From NCBI GenBank assembly GCA_032622095.1, contig CP136062.1, positions 34,600,918 through 34,664,917 on the forward strand: a stretch of DNA of 64,000 nucleotides, in the 5' to 3' direction. The notes under the pieces were generated by a model. It was not told where the DNA came from. It worked only from the letters and a program-made list of their open reading frames with translations, and did no database searches. Every line of letters starts with the position of its first letter. The stretch's first letter is position 1. Positions 12,976 to 24,082 of the stretch are shown one piece after another. The position numbers and the translations under genes were made by a program. The DNA comes from Siphonodentalium dalli (taxonomy: Eukaryota; Mollusca; Scaphopoda; Gadilida; Siphonodentaliidae).

Positions 12976-13175
12976 TGTCAATGCATTATCTTGTATATAT
13001 CACCCATACCAAGCATCTCGGGTATACGAGAATCCACTGGCTTGCACGGTCAAGATCAATATCAATAGGCCAATGTATTTTCTTATATATGGGAGACTCA
13101 CATACATGTATATAAGACCATGCATCGAAATAGGGTTCTCAACAAATTGCAGGAAGTTTCAGTCATGGAAGGAAT
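12976..13175 (+). repeat. Degenerate member of the AATGCATTCTCTTATATA palindrome family
   Basis: Two diverged halves are readable (CAATGCATTATCTTGTATAT and CAATGTATTTTCTTATATAT). They are followed by AGGAAGTTTCAGTCATGGAAGG, a trailer that also follows or precedes the family copies near 59.76, 22.76 and 31.01 kb. The recurring trailer shows that the palindrome is part of a larger dispersed element. Confidence 0.6.
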
Positions 13176-13187
13176 ATAATACAAATT

Positions 13188-13433
13188 ATGTTCCCACGAA
13201 GTGTACAACTGACTGTACTATGTGCATGGATCGCGCTGCCCTTACAAAATTTTCCGAATGACAAAATAAAATTAGATTATCATATCGAAGGCCGATTATC
13301 CGAAACTTGCGATGTTTTAAGTAAAAAACTAGCAACCGAACCTCGAAAACGAATTCGAAAGCCGACACAATTGACAAAAGCGGACATGCAAAGACGTATG
13401 CATGGACAGTTGATGACCGTGGTTAAAATATGA
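13188..13433 (+). CDS. Candidate small secreted protein or first exon
   Basis: An ATG-initiated 81-codon ORF begins MFPRSVQLTVLCAWIALPL, a plausible signal peptide. A basic C-terminal half follows, with a dibasic-rich EPRKRIRKP stretch and a helical KADMQRRMHGQ segment before the stop. Composition is more protein-like than most short ORFs here, and the dibasic sites would suit a processed peptide precursor. There is no recognised family. It lies about 450 bp from, and divergent to, the PAN first exon, so a shared bidirectional promoter is conceivable. An ORF of this length can arise by chance. Confidence 0.3.
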   Translation: MFPRSVQLTVLCAWIALPLQNFPNDKIKLDYHIEGRLSETCDVLSKKLATEPRKRIRKPTQLTKADMQRRMHGQLMTVVKI

Positions 13434-13509
13434 CAGTCAGAAAAAAGTTGTAAAGTCCCTTGATGCTATTATTAGTAATTGGTTTGTAACACGCTCAGAG
13501 TTCCCCATA

Positions 13510-14352
13510 TAAAAATGTACCTGGGTAAATCCACCCAGGTTTTTTGGGCCGAAACCCAGGTAAAAATCTATCTACCAAGACATCCACCAACCATTAAGAC
13601 CCCGCGAAACCTGGGTTTTACCATGATTTACCCACCTGAAACTGGATAAAAACCCTGGTTTGGATAAAACTGGGTGTAATTACCCAGGTGACCACACCCA
13701 GGTGTACCCTACCTGGGTGTTTCCCACCCAGGTCTACCCTGGTGTTTTCTACCTGGGTGTTTCCCCACCCAGGTGTACCATGGTGTTATTCACCCAGGTG
13801 TACCCTGGTGTTTCCTACCTGGGTGTTTCCCACCCAGGTTACCTTGGTGTTACTCACCCAGGTGTACCCTGGTGTTTCCTACCTGGGTGTTTCCCACCCA
13901 GGTTACCTTGGCGTTATTCACCCAGGTGTACCCTGGTGTTTCCTACCTGGGTGTTCCCACCCAGGTGTACCTTGGTGTTATTCACCCAGGTGTACCCTGG
14001 TGTTTCCTACCTGGGTGTTCCCCACCCAGGTGTACCTTGATGTTTCCAACCCAGGTGTACCTTGGTGTTTTTTTACGCCGGTGTACCTTGGTGGTTTCTT
14101 ACCCAGGTGGATTTCCCATTGAGATGCACCTGGGTTAGAAAACCCCAAGGTACACCCAGGTAAGGAAACACCAAGGTACACCTGGGCAGGAAAACACAAA
14201 GGTACACCTGGGTAAGAAAACACCAAGGTACACCTGGGTAAGAAAACACCAAGGTACAACTGGGTGGGAAACACCAAGGTACACATGGGTAGGAAACACC
14301 AAGGAACACCTGGGTGAATAACACCAAGGTACACCTGGGTGGGGATACCAAA
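13510..14352. repeat. Tandem and inverted CACCCAGGTG / CACCTGGGTG array
   Basis: The left part (about 13685-14115) is a head-to-tail array of units such as ACCTGGGTGTTTCCCACCCA followed by GGTGTACCCTGGTGTT. The right part (about 14127-14345) is the same unit in inverse orientation (CACCAAGGTACACCTGGGT). The whole block therefore folds on a centre near 14120, and each unit is itself a small palindrome. All ORFs rich in Pro-Gly-Val-Pro-Trp-Cys on both strands are artefacts of this array. The left shoulder (13512-13640) has looser ACCTGGGT/ACCCAGGT pairs. Confidence 0.9.
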
Positions 14353-14399
14353 GTGAAATGATGAGGATGGCAATGAAGTAGATTTTGATGGGATGCAGG

Positions 14400-15520
14400 G
14401 GTATTGTTATCAATGGAGTTGTTTTAGTATCATAGAACATTAAGGAAACTGATTGTGCAGCAATACAAGTTTATTCAAGGACAACACACTAACTAAAGAT
14501 AAAATACATGTATAGAAACACATGTAATATATAAATATATAAACTCATTAAACTGCATGGGTTAAAACTTACTGACAACAAGAGTTGGGTTAAAATTTTG
14601 ATTAAAAAACATACATGTATATGGTATGTTAGGCAAGTTACATGTACATGTAGTTGCAATGTATACCGGTACATGACATACCGGTGGACACAAAAATCAT
14701 TATTTTAGTTCCAATGTCATTTACAGAATACATGTACATGTTGTACCTTGCAACTACATCTACAGTGAGGTAGTTTTGTCTCATTTAAACTTTCTAAATG
14801 GGTTTCTCCCTTTGAATGACATAAACTAATGTGAGTATACACATGAGCTGTGGTGTGAAATACACACCAAAAAATTATTTCTTAGTCTGAGGACATGTTT
14901 CCTGTCATTATCTTACTGCTTACAAATATAGATTTGTAATAATGTGCTGTAATGGTCCAGAAATAGTCATATTTTGTCCTGGTTCATAAGAACATATTAT
15001 TTCTTAGTGTTAGAAGGACATGTTGTCTGTTATTATTTGACTCATAAACCCCCAAATCTACATGTAAACAGAACATTTGGGAAAGAGACACACCATCTTT
15101 ATCCTTTTTTATATCAGTACTAAGTAGCAATATTGATCAGATAGCAAAATATGCTATAAATAGATTTCAGATGGTAGAGATTAAACAATCACATTAATTG
15201 CACCAACTCGAAACAGTTAACATACCCTGTAGAATACAGACTATGATCAAGGAGGGTGTCACACACACCCCCACCCCGCTTAGGTATGTGATATTCAAGC
15301 CATTTTCAGGTGGTATGCTATATACATGTACATACCCAATGTTATCTGGTACTAGGATTTCACACGGCAATATAACCGGCATTCACGATTCAGCAAAAAG
15401 GCTAGTATGCAGATATAATAGCAGAAAATTATACAAATTTTGAGTATTTTCCAGCTTAAACAGACCCAAGTGATATATTTTTATCTAATTCAGTCTAATG
15501 GCTCTTGATATGTTGATGTT
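14400..15520. other. Intergenic, nothing recognised
   Basis: AT-rich sequence with ACATGTA words. I found no gene, splice-supported exon or bordered repeat. Confidence 0.4.
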
Positions 15521-15539
15521 TTGGATACTATTTCAGCAA

Positions 15540-15905
15540 ATGTGAGAAAAAGTGGCTTCTTTGGGGCATCAGCTTGTCTGAAAAATATATCAAGGTCCCC
15601 TAAATCCGATACTACATTTCAGAACAATCCAACCAGTGTCCCATGAAATGGTGGATAATAAACTATCATACCAAATTTGATTCAGATTTGATCACACAAA
15701 CTAAAATTATGATGCGTAAACCAGAAATTAACACGATTCTAAGTCGAAAAAGGGCCATAACTCTCGCAAAAATGAGCGGAGCACACCCATATTCGAACTT
15801 GACCTGTATTTTGGTCTGATAAACTTACATACTACATTTGGTTCAGATATGATCACACAAACTGAAGTTATCATCCGGAAACCTACAATTTTCAAAGTTT
15901 AAATG
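15540..15905 (+). repeat. Two diverged units of a 161-bp repeat
   Basis: ATCACACAAACT recurs at 15691 and 15852, with TTGGTTCAGAT/TTGATTCAGAT before it. Between them lies AAAGGGCCATAACTCTCGC, a word I recall as common in bivalve dispersed repeats. That recollection is one basis for the taxonomic guess. Confidence 0.6.
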
Positions 15906-15912
15906 TCTATTA

Positions 15913-16298
15913 GGCGACACCAATTTTTAAGTCTGGTTTACGGACATGTGGGCTGATGTGGGGAGAAAAAAAGTAGATGCAGGAGGAAACAAAATCAAAA
16001 AAAAAAAATTGTCCCCCCCAATTTATATCAAGTAAATCTTTAAATTTTACATAAATTTTACAAAAATTGTGATTTTTTTTTTTCGAATGAAATTCTGAAC
16101 CAAACAAGACATTTCTTGTCATGAAATACATGAAAATATGGATCTGCAAATGATCATAAGCAGAACCGGATGCGACAGCACATGAAAATCAGTACGCGTG
16201 TAAAATAATTTGGGACAAAAAAGTAATTTTTTTTTTCATGAAATGGAAAAAAAGTTGTAGGAGGTGTTCGTAAACCGGACTTAAAAATTGGTGTCGCC
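15913..16298. mobile_element. PIF/Harbinger-like MITE
   Basis: The termini are GGCGACACCAATTTTTAAGT and its inverse, extending as about 31-bp TIRs with one mismatch (GGTTTACG inside both). TTA lies immediately outside each end (15910-15912 and 16299-16301). A 3-bp TWA duplication with G-rich termini is diagnostic of PIF/Harbinger elements. The interior (A- and T-runs) encodes no transposase. Confidence 0.82.
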
Positions 16299-16331
16299 TT
16301 ATGTGTATATAACTCATATAGCTAACTATTA

Positions 16332-17270
16332 AAGGTGCTCAATCAGATTCGATGGTCCCCATATAATTAGATTCCAACAACAACATTTTTTTTAGAAATG
16401 CTGCTTCAGTAATATCAGAATCGATTAATTGCCCAAAAATAATGCTAACCACTGTCAACTACATGTATAGTATAAAATCGCCTGATACGTTATATTTATC
16501 AACATGCTGTTCGACGAAGTTTGACCTTATTATCAACACAATGCCTCTTCATTTTAGAGTTATCCATCTTCATCCGCAATTTGGTCTGAGACCGTCGGCT
16601 CGTCAAATTTTTCTGGGCCACTATTAAGTATCGATGGTGATAAATATTAAAATTTCAAAAATTGTTATCTAATAACTCTGAGCTTTGATACATGTAGGTG
16701 GGTCCATCGACTTGATTAAAATATTTTTACCCCCCCCCGATTCCATATACATGTATATGTAAATAGCAAATGAGGGGCACTTAATCGGGTTATGCATCTT
16801 TAAACTGTATTTGAATTTAAAGATGCATAATCTGATTAAGGGCCCCTGAATTAATGCTCGCACATTACTATTTATTTGGACTTGGGGGGGGGGGGTAAAA
16901 GATATTTGGTACGAGTCGAGGAACCCACCACCTATCAAAGCTCAGAGTTATTAGATATCAATTTTTGAAATATACTATTTTTCACGATCAAGAATTAATA
17001 GTGGCCCACGGTCTCGGACCAAATTTCAGATGAAGATGGATAACTCTAAAATCAAGAGGCTTTCTGTTGATAATAAGGCTAAATTTTGTAGAACAACATG
17101 TTGATAAATAACATATGTCAGGCAATTGTATACTTTAGTTGACAGTGGTTAGCATTATTTTAGGGCAATTAATCAATTCTGATACCGTAACTGAAGCAGC
17201 CTTTCTAAATACAAATGTATGATGTTGGAATCTGATTATATGGGTATCATCGAACCGGATTGAGTACCTT
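16332..17270. mobile_element. Long foldback element with about 470-bp arms
   Basis: The termini are AAGGTGCTCAATCAGATTCG on the left and the inverse of AAGGTACTCAATCCGGTTCG on the right, each flanked by TA. Almost the entire element is two inverted arms centred near 16807. Interior matches include GTTATCCATCTTCATC near 16559 against GATGAAGATGGATAAC near 17031, and C- and G-runs at about 16731 and 16887. There is no transposase. A TA duplication suggests Tc1/mariner ancestry, though such long arms are unusual for a MITE. Confidence 0.82.
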
Positions 17271-17289
17271 TACAATGAACTGTATCCAG

Positions 17290-19160
17290 TATAAACATGT
17301 TAAACCTGATAATTAATTAGAGCATGCAGTCCCTGTTGACATGCGGTATCCGCTGGTAATCTTACCACAGTAATATGTGTTAACTGTGATAACCAAGTTA
17401 ATTGTTTTTACCACAAAAATTCTGAATTCTATCTAGACATTTTGAAACAATAAAAAAAAATTCTGGTGTGATTACAATGTCAACTTAAAAACAAAATTCA
17501 TATAAACATCGCATGAAAAATACAGCCTAACTGCAAATGTGAGGTGGACCACATTCTGCGGCGGTATAACTGACTGCGGTTGATCGCATGAACACGGCTG
17601 AATACTGCAGTAATACCCGAGTAATATAAGGCGAGTTGATTAATTAAAGCATGTATGTCCCATTCTTTCTTTTTGAATTAATTCACCCAGCAGATTACAT
17701 AGGACGTGAGCATCTCGAACTGCCGACTGCAATTGTGTTTCCAGAGGTACTTGCACGAGGTGTCAATAATTCCTTAATTCAATCGTTTGTCGCTCATAGT
17801 CTATCCTCGTTTGTTTTTGGGGTTTTAATGGTTTGTCAGATTTGGGAACATGAGCTTTGAAACCTTTGGCGCTGATTCAATGTTGATGTAGGGAAAGATT
17901 CGGTGTCTAATCCATAAATCTTTGATTTGCAATTATATAATACTAACATATATACAAGGAGATAACAAACATCAACAAATATATGACAATAGTTTAGAAT
18001 ACGAATGTGCAAATCTCAATGGCGAACTAGTTCAGTAATACAATCTAAGTATTCAAAAATGCCCAATCTCGTTCCCGCTGAATTCCGTCTTGAAATTTCC
18101 AAGAAACGTGTTCGCTGCCAGAAGTTTTCTCCTCTGAGGTTGACACCTGACGCCACCACTAGTGGTCGATTAATTATATGCCTGTTCTGTCTTTATTTGG
18201 TGAATCATTTCGAATAAGCTTGCATTCGCTTTCTTATTTTATTAAGTTATGTATATAGGCTCATTGTATCGAAAGGATTAAGATGGCGCTGAGGTGATCC
18301 AGTTTTCAATCATGACAGTAATTTCAGTTACTCAAAGCTGTAAACTCAATAGATTGGATGCGACATATTTGAATGTTTCTTCGGAGTATGTGACGAAATG
18401 AAAGGCCTACTGTTTGGTAGTGTTGTGATATACGCATGGACTGTTGAAAGGTTGTAGTTCGTAGGTCGTTAATGACCGCGGTTGTACCGCAATTCAACCA
18501 CGCTCAACTGGAATAACCGCGACTGCGAGAACTTAAGATACATGCACTATTAAAAATATCCGTAAATTAACGACGCAATGTGCTGGCATCACATTTTCTA
18601 TAAAAAATACAGAATGTCCGTAAACAAAATTTACGACAATCCTTATTTTCATCACATTTGCTGTAAAAATACGGAATGTTCCTGAAAACGTTTTTACATT
18701 TACATTGTGTCGTAAAATTACGGATTTGTTAATAGAATTTTATAGAAATTAACGAAATTTCCTTTAAACTCAAATTACAAATCACATTGGATCTTTTGAT
18801 ATCAAAGTGTATCGCATATAAGGTGTAGTACTCACATATTAGGCTGCACTGTCAAATATAGGCCATACATGTTACGGTATGTTACCAGCAGCACAGTTGC
18901 GAGTGATATACCGTGAAATAAATAGTGGACCATATCTTCCTTTACCAAATGTTTAATGGTTATACCGCAAAAATTACAGTACACTGTATTTCGCTATACC
19001 GTTGACTCAACACTTACACCACAAGTACATGTATTATGTAATACCGACACAGAATGGCACAAACACGTGGTCTCGCACACATTTCTATAAATAATATGAT
19101 GGATGTTTAGATGGAGTAAGATTAGACTTCATAATTCTACGAACTAAGGTTCCGTTGTTT
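17290..19160. other. Intergenic with short inverted repeats
   Basis: A pair CCGTAAATTAACGAC (about 18561) and GTCGTAAAATTACGG (about 18709) bounds a roughly 165-bp AT-rich segment. GCGGTT/AACCGC words recur near 17.55 and 18.48 kb. No coding signal was found. Confidence 0.45.
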
Positions 19161-19169
19161 TAGGAAACA

Positions 19170-19411
19170 AGGTTGGTCGAAATTGTGTTCGTTGTAATAG
19201 TCGCTGTGATCGCAGTGGTGGTCGGTGTGACAGCTATAGTCGTTATGGTGGTCGATGTTGACTTTATGATCGTTGTGGTCTTATCGGTGGTCTATGTTGT
19301 CGTCTATGTGGTCGTTGTGGTCGTTGTGGTCGTTGGTGCTGCTATAGCCGTTATGGTGGTCGATGTGGTCTTTATGATCGTTGCGGTCGTATCGTTGGTC
19401 TATGTTGTCGT
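19170..19411 (-). pseudogene. Decayed extension of module A threonine tract
   Basis: Downstream of the module A stop the same reading frame continues as ACC/ACG/ACA threonine codons for about 80 codons. It is interrupted by further in-frame TAG codons (including 19400-19402) and Ile, Lys and Ser substitutions, and ends in TAA near 19161. Unlike modules B and C, no CAG-GTAAGG donor ends this tract. It is either dead coding sequence or 3' untranslated DNA created by the stop at 19414. Confidence 0.6.
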
Positions 19412-19896
19412 CTAGGTGGTCGTTGTGGTAGTTGTCGTGGTCACTGTGGTTGTTGTGGTCGTTGTGATATTTGTGGTGCTTGCGATAGTCGCTGTGATCG
19501 TTGTCGTGGTTGCTGTGGTTGTTTTGGTCGTTGTGTTCGTTGCAGCGGTTTCGGTAGGTTTAGTCGTTGACGTGCTTGCTGTGGTTGTTGTTCTCGCTGT
19601 TGTGCTTGCGGTAGTCGTTGTGGTCGTTGTCGTGGTCGCTGTGGTCGTTATAGTTGTTGCGCTCGTTGTGGTCATTGTGGTCGTTGTCGTGGTTGTGGTC
19701 GTTGGCATCTGACAGATGAAGCCAGGGTTCTTGGCCGTACCGGACTTAGTATGGTACATCCAATCAGAGGACGCAGCAAGCCACAAATAATTGCCGTCTT
19801 CTGGAATCTGACCTGGTGCCCACACAATCCAGGGTAGCGGGTCACCGTTTCTGTCGCAGTAGACACTACCATTATATTGGCCGCCGATGGTCACCT
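19412..19896 (-). CDS. Module A exon 2: CTLD C-terminal half plus Thr tract
   Basis: The acceptor TTGCAG precedes 19896. With a phase-1 join the exon begins with the Glu-Val-Thr-Ile-Gly-Gly residues that continue exon 1. It holds the C-type-lectin hallmarks WAPGQIP (the W-x-x-G-x-P motif), LWLAASSDWMYH and a terminal GFICQ carrying the conserved last cysteine. About 95 Thr-rich residues follow, a mucin-like stalk suited to O-glycosylation, and then a TAG at 19414-19412. The usual Cys of the second CTLD disulphide is replaced (NYLWL), so the fold has a reduced disulphide set. Secreted or cell-surface mucin-lectin is inferred. The shorter tract and the stop within the Thr codons set it apart from B and C; it may be a true terminal exon or a truncated one. 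Confidence 0.75.
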
Positions 19897-19899
19897 CTG

Positions 19900-21190
19900 C
19901 AATACAGGTGCGCGAAATTAAGTCAGCAACAAACTTATGAAAAATCCACAGTAGGCCGGCTTGCGCGAACATGCCCTCGATATATTTTTCTAATTACTTA
20001 TGAGCTGACACCTAGCACTTATCGCATATATGGGCAAATAGACATAGAAATTCCAAAAATAACTCTATTGCATTGATTTTTTAGAAAATTATCAACATTT
20101 AAGATCATGCTCATAGTGGCGACCGACATGCAATTTAAAAATTGCCATTGTAACAGGGGCAGGTATGGACAATATTCGCAGACACTAGGCCCAACAAATT
20201 TGTTTTCGGACCACAAGCTACCCATCACCCCCTACTTGTAAAAGAAAACTGTTTTTTCTCGGCTAAATTTTGACCCACCCCTTATCACATATTTGACATT
20301 TTTAAAAGCTTGTATACTAATTGTTTTTAGGAATACTACCCAAAATGTATTCCTTGTTCACTCTTGTATACAATCCTGATTTACGAGTCACCAAATTGAC
20401 TAAAAATATGTGCCAACACACCATACCATTTAGTTTTCACCATTAGTATTGAGTATTGACTATTGATCAAACTAATTGGCGTGAAACAATTATATCGCAA
20501 TGTGCTTCAATTGTATCAATATAGATACCTTGTTATGTGAAACAAACTACGCATAGACCAGCCTAGATACCATATCCTACCCCAAGATCATTTGAACATG
20601 TTATTGTAGGGTGTTAGAATAAGAATTTATAATTTATAATTTTGTCAACGGACTAGCTGCTGGAAATGGAATATTTAATCGCCCAAATTTCTTTTAATGT
20701 TGAACATTATTCGCTGACTTGAAGGACGTTTCGTACAAATTATTAATATATTCCAATAAAATTTAGATATGTTGGTTTGTTCATTGTTTGTCCGGCTATG
20801 CATGAACGACCAAACGGGGAGTGCCATGGAATTGTTGCGTTAGATGTCTTAAAATCACACTAATAATTAATTTGACTAAATAATTAATTATATACCAAAA
20901 ACAATTGGAACCTGGTCATTGAACACAGAGGTATAATGACAAGATGAGTGTCACGGGATAGGTACCGTTCACATCGGACTACTTACAGGGCTACTATTAA
21001 ACCATTTTAATTAAATAATTAATATTATACCCAAACACGTTTGGACCCTGGTCGCTAGACATTGTGGTCAATTGACCCGGGAGTACAATTTGATAGGTGA
21101 CGTTGACTTTAAAGGGAAACTTAATATATATAAATTAAACATAAAGTGTATCGCCTGATCAGGATAATATAATGGGCTATTTATTAGTGT
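19900..21190. other. Intron of module A
   Basis: This lies between the two CTLD half-exons. It is alignable by eye with the matching intron of module B (for example GGGCTACTATTAAAC near 20989 against GGGCTACTAATACAC near 30177, and GTTTGGACCCTGGTCGCTAG near 21039 against the similar string near 30227). This shows that the duplication included intron sequence. Confidence 0.7.
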
Positions 21191-21198
21191 ACACTCAC

Positions 21199-21372
21199 CA
21201 GTGAGTGTTGATGCTGATAGATATTGCTGTTTAATGTCTGTATACATGGTGATGTTTGCGATCTCTAGCAAATATCCTTCATCCGCTAAACACTGCTTGT
21301 TGCCATAGGCCCAAAACTTGGTAATGGTGTAGAGTTTCGTACAGTATGGCGGGTCATATCCGGACGGGCACG
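21199..21372 (-). CDS. Module A exon 1: CTLD N-terminal half
   Basis: The exon is 174 nt (58 codons) between acceptor TTTATGCAG (before 21372) and donor GTGAGTGT (after 21199), with phase-1 junctions at both ends. It encodes CPSGYDPPYC, then FWAYGNKQC and ADEGYLLEIAN. This is the N-terminal CTLD pattern: an opening Cys pair, then the helix-1 Cys followed by a G-x-L-x-x-I word. Joining it to exon 2 restores a continuous lectin-like domain of about 120 residues. No calcium-binding EPN or QPD triplet is visible, so classical mannose or galactose binding is not predicted. Exon length and phases are identical to module B. Confidence 0.78.
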
Positions 21373-21426
21373 CTGCATAAACAAGACCAATAAAACAGAC
21401 ATGAGATATTAGTGAAAGGTAGAATT

Positions 21427-22220
21427 ATGTCCCCTCGCGACACTGGTTTGACCACTGTACTGATATCAGGCACTGAATTAATATAATTATGTCCCCTCGC
21501 CACACTGGTTTGACCACTGTACTGATATCAGGCACTGAATTAATAGAATTATGTCCCCTCGCCACACTGGTTTGACCACTGTACTGATATCAGGCACTGA
21601 ATTAATAAAATTATGTCCCCTTGCCACACTGGTTTGACCACTGTACTGATATCAGGCACTGAATTAATATAATTATGTCCCCTCGCCACACTGGTTTGAC
21701 CACTGTACTGATATCAGGCACGGAATTAATAAAATTATGTCCCCTCGCCACACTGGTTTGACCACTGTACTGATATCAGGCACTGAATTAATAGAATTAT
21801 GTCCCCTCGCCACACTGGTTTGACCACTGTACTGATATCAGGCACTGAATAATAGAATTATGTCCCCTCGCCATACTGGTTTGACCACTGTACTGATATC
21901 AGCCACTGAATTAATAGAATTATGTCCTCTAGCCACACTGGTTTGACCACTGTACTGATATCAGGCACTAAATTAATAGAATTATGTCCCCTCGCCACAC
22001 TGGTTTGACCACTGTACTGATATCAGGCACTGAATTAATATAATTCTGTCCCCTCGCCACACTGGTTTGACCACTGTACTGATATCAGGCACTGAATTAA
22101 TAGAAGTACCGGTATGTCCCCTCGCCACACTGGTTTGACCACTGTACTGATATCAGGCACTGAATTATGTCCCCTCGCCACACTGGTTTGACCACTGTAC
22201 TGATATCAGGCACTGAATTA
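21427..22220 (+). repeat. 62-bp minisatellite, 13 copies
   Basis: Units starting ATGTCCCCTCGCCACACTGG begin at 21427, 21489, 21551, 21613, 21675, 21737, 21799, 21860, 21922, 21984, 22046, 22114 and 22167. The spacing is 62 bp with three exceptions. Units are almost identical, each containing ACTGATATCAGGCACTGAA. The array lies just upstream of module A exon 1, in the presumed intron. At the corresponding place beside module B (about 30653-30702) a single diverged unit is present. Confidence 0.95.
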
Positions 22221-22229
22221 ATTTTATTT

Positions 22230-24080
22230 CTTACACTCAAATTAAAGACATTCGTCTGTTACAATTCATGAGAAATTAAGCGGTCCATATTAAGTTGAAA
22301 ATTGACCGGATCGGTTCAATTATGTAGTACAGTTTCCGATATTGTAGAGCAAAATAGTCATACGCCGATTAGTAAATAAACCGAAACGAGCTCGATTTAA
22401 CTTTCACTAGATGTATATCTGATAAACACCAATTTGTAGGAATTGTTCTATGTTATGAACTGGTGTTGTGTAAGCTCGAATAAGCAGAGATTTGTCAGAG
22501 TAAACATAAATTAGTCTGAAATTAGACAACGACAAACGAAGTTAAATGAAACATGTGAAACATTGTGATAGCCATGTTCAAGGGTTGAAGGGTTAATGGA
22601 TAACTTTTCTTAGTCCAGAAATAGACACTAGCACGTATCGATAGTGGTTTGTTCATCGTGTCGAGGGGACATAACTCGGCATGTAGTTTGATAGATGTGC
22701 ACGTATAGCCACAGTGTTAGTAACGATTGTTGAATTAAATTTCGTGCTCTGAAACCTCATGGCTGGAGATTCCTGAAAGTATGCAAAAAACCGGTGCCAA
22801 TACATGCTCTTCCGTAGGCGAGACGCACACATGGCGCATATAAAATAATACATTGGCCTATTATTGACTTGCAAGCCAGTCAATGAGAAATGTACGGTTG
22901 CTATCCCCAACCGCAATGCCAACGAGTTTCGTCGTATACTTTAAATTAAATCTTTAATCTGGCTAAAGCTGTTTTTTAAATCTAATCAAGGAAGCATTTT
23001 TTAGATATCGACAACGCAAACCGGTAACTTCGTATACTCTATGTGCCGCGATACAATATAAATATGGACTTCGACAAAACATGCGATATTGGCGTACATA
23101 TTGTCTATTGTGTCGCTTTCGGTGCGAGACAAAACATACGAAACATCGCATGCTTTGTCGTGCGCCGAAAGCGACACAATAGAAGAAACATGAAACATTT
23201 GCGCCGAAAGCGACGCACGCGACAAAATATGCCACATAATGTCGCACGTGTTGTCGCTTCTGTCGCTATCAGCGCTCGTACACTGAAATACAGAAGGTGT
23301 ATGCAATTTATTCATGAAGAGCAAAGTTTCAAATACATATTTATCCATGTTTCTCATCCCTGCACCACAACGTGACAGCAATGCGCAGCTGTTTTACTTT
23401 GGCGGTATAAACTACCTATAATTTGAATTAAAAAAAACACGCGATTGACTTCGGGACGGGGACTATGTGCCAAAATTTAATGAAGAAAAATACTATAACA
23501 TAATATGAGGAGTACAATTTGAGAACGATCGCACTTTACACTTACGGGAATGTACCAGTACACGTTTTACATTGTAATCGTAAACTGGTTTCCGAGTATA
23601 ATTCAGCGTATCGACTGGTAATGTATGGTGAGCCAACTACAACAAACTTTATATTACGATATGGAGAAATTGTTATTCGCATTCGCTACCGTTATGGTTA
23701 AGATGGGTATATGGCTAATCGGACAGGGCAACAATAGGAATGGGTCTTCATTTCACTCAGTTTGGTAGCATATTTAACAATTGTAGTTCAGAAATGACTT
23801 CACAGACCGATCAGTTATGATTGCTCTAATATACAATTAAATTAGTTAAATGTTCTCACCAATATTCGATGTAGAGTGGAAATTGGGTTGGAAACTGTCA
23901 ACAAATCGTATAGTGCACAGTATTGGAAAAGATATCACAAGCACTAGGGTACTTGTCTGGATTCAAACCCAGATGTAGGTTGAAAAGTTAAACGTGGAAA
24001 CGAATAAAGGGCCTTAAAATATTCATTATATTGTTTGAATAAAGAGCGTTTCCGTCACTTTTGTGCGAAACACAGATAAC
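22230..24080. other. Duplicated flank and palindromic fragments
   Basis: 22.25-22.85 kb matches the flank of module B at 30.72-31.06 kb (for example GACCGGATC and TCCTGAAAGTATGC in both). 22.93-23.38 kb is a diverged copy of the 33.3-33.6 and 36.0-36.3 kb segment (GTGCCGCGATxxx...GACAAAACATGCGA). A local palindrome pairs CTATTGTGTCGCTTTCGG (about 23105) with CCGAAAGCGACACAATAG (about 23165). 23.58-23.85 kb is a third copy of the arm described at 38.65-40.23 kb. No exon could be supported. Confidence 0.55.
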
Positions 24081-24082
24081 AG

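Noticed and set aside
13660-14440. Pro-Gly-Val-Pro-Trp-Cys repeat ORFs on both strands
   Set aside because: Both strands translate alike because the DNA array is palindromic. No start context, domain or splice support exists.
21427-22220. CRISPR-like array
   Set aside because: Whole 62-bp units repeat without unique spacers, and the genome is eukaryotic. It is a minisatellite.
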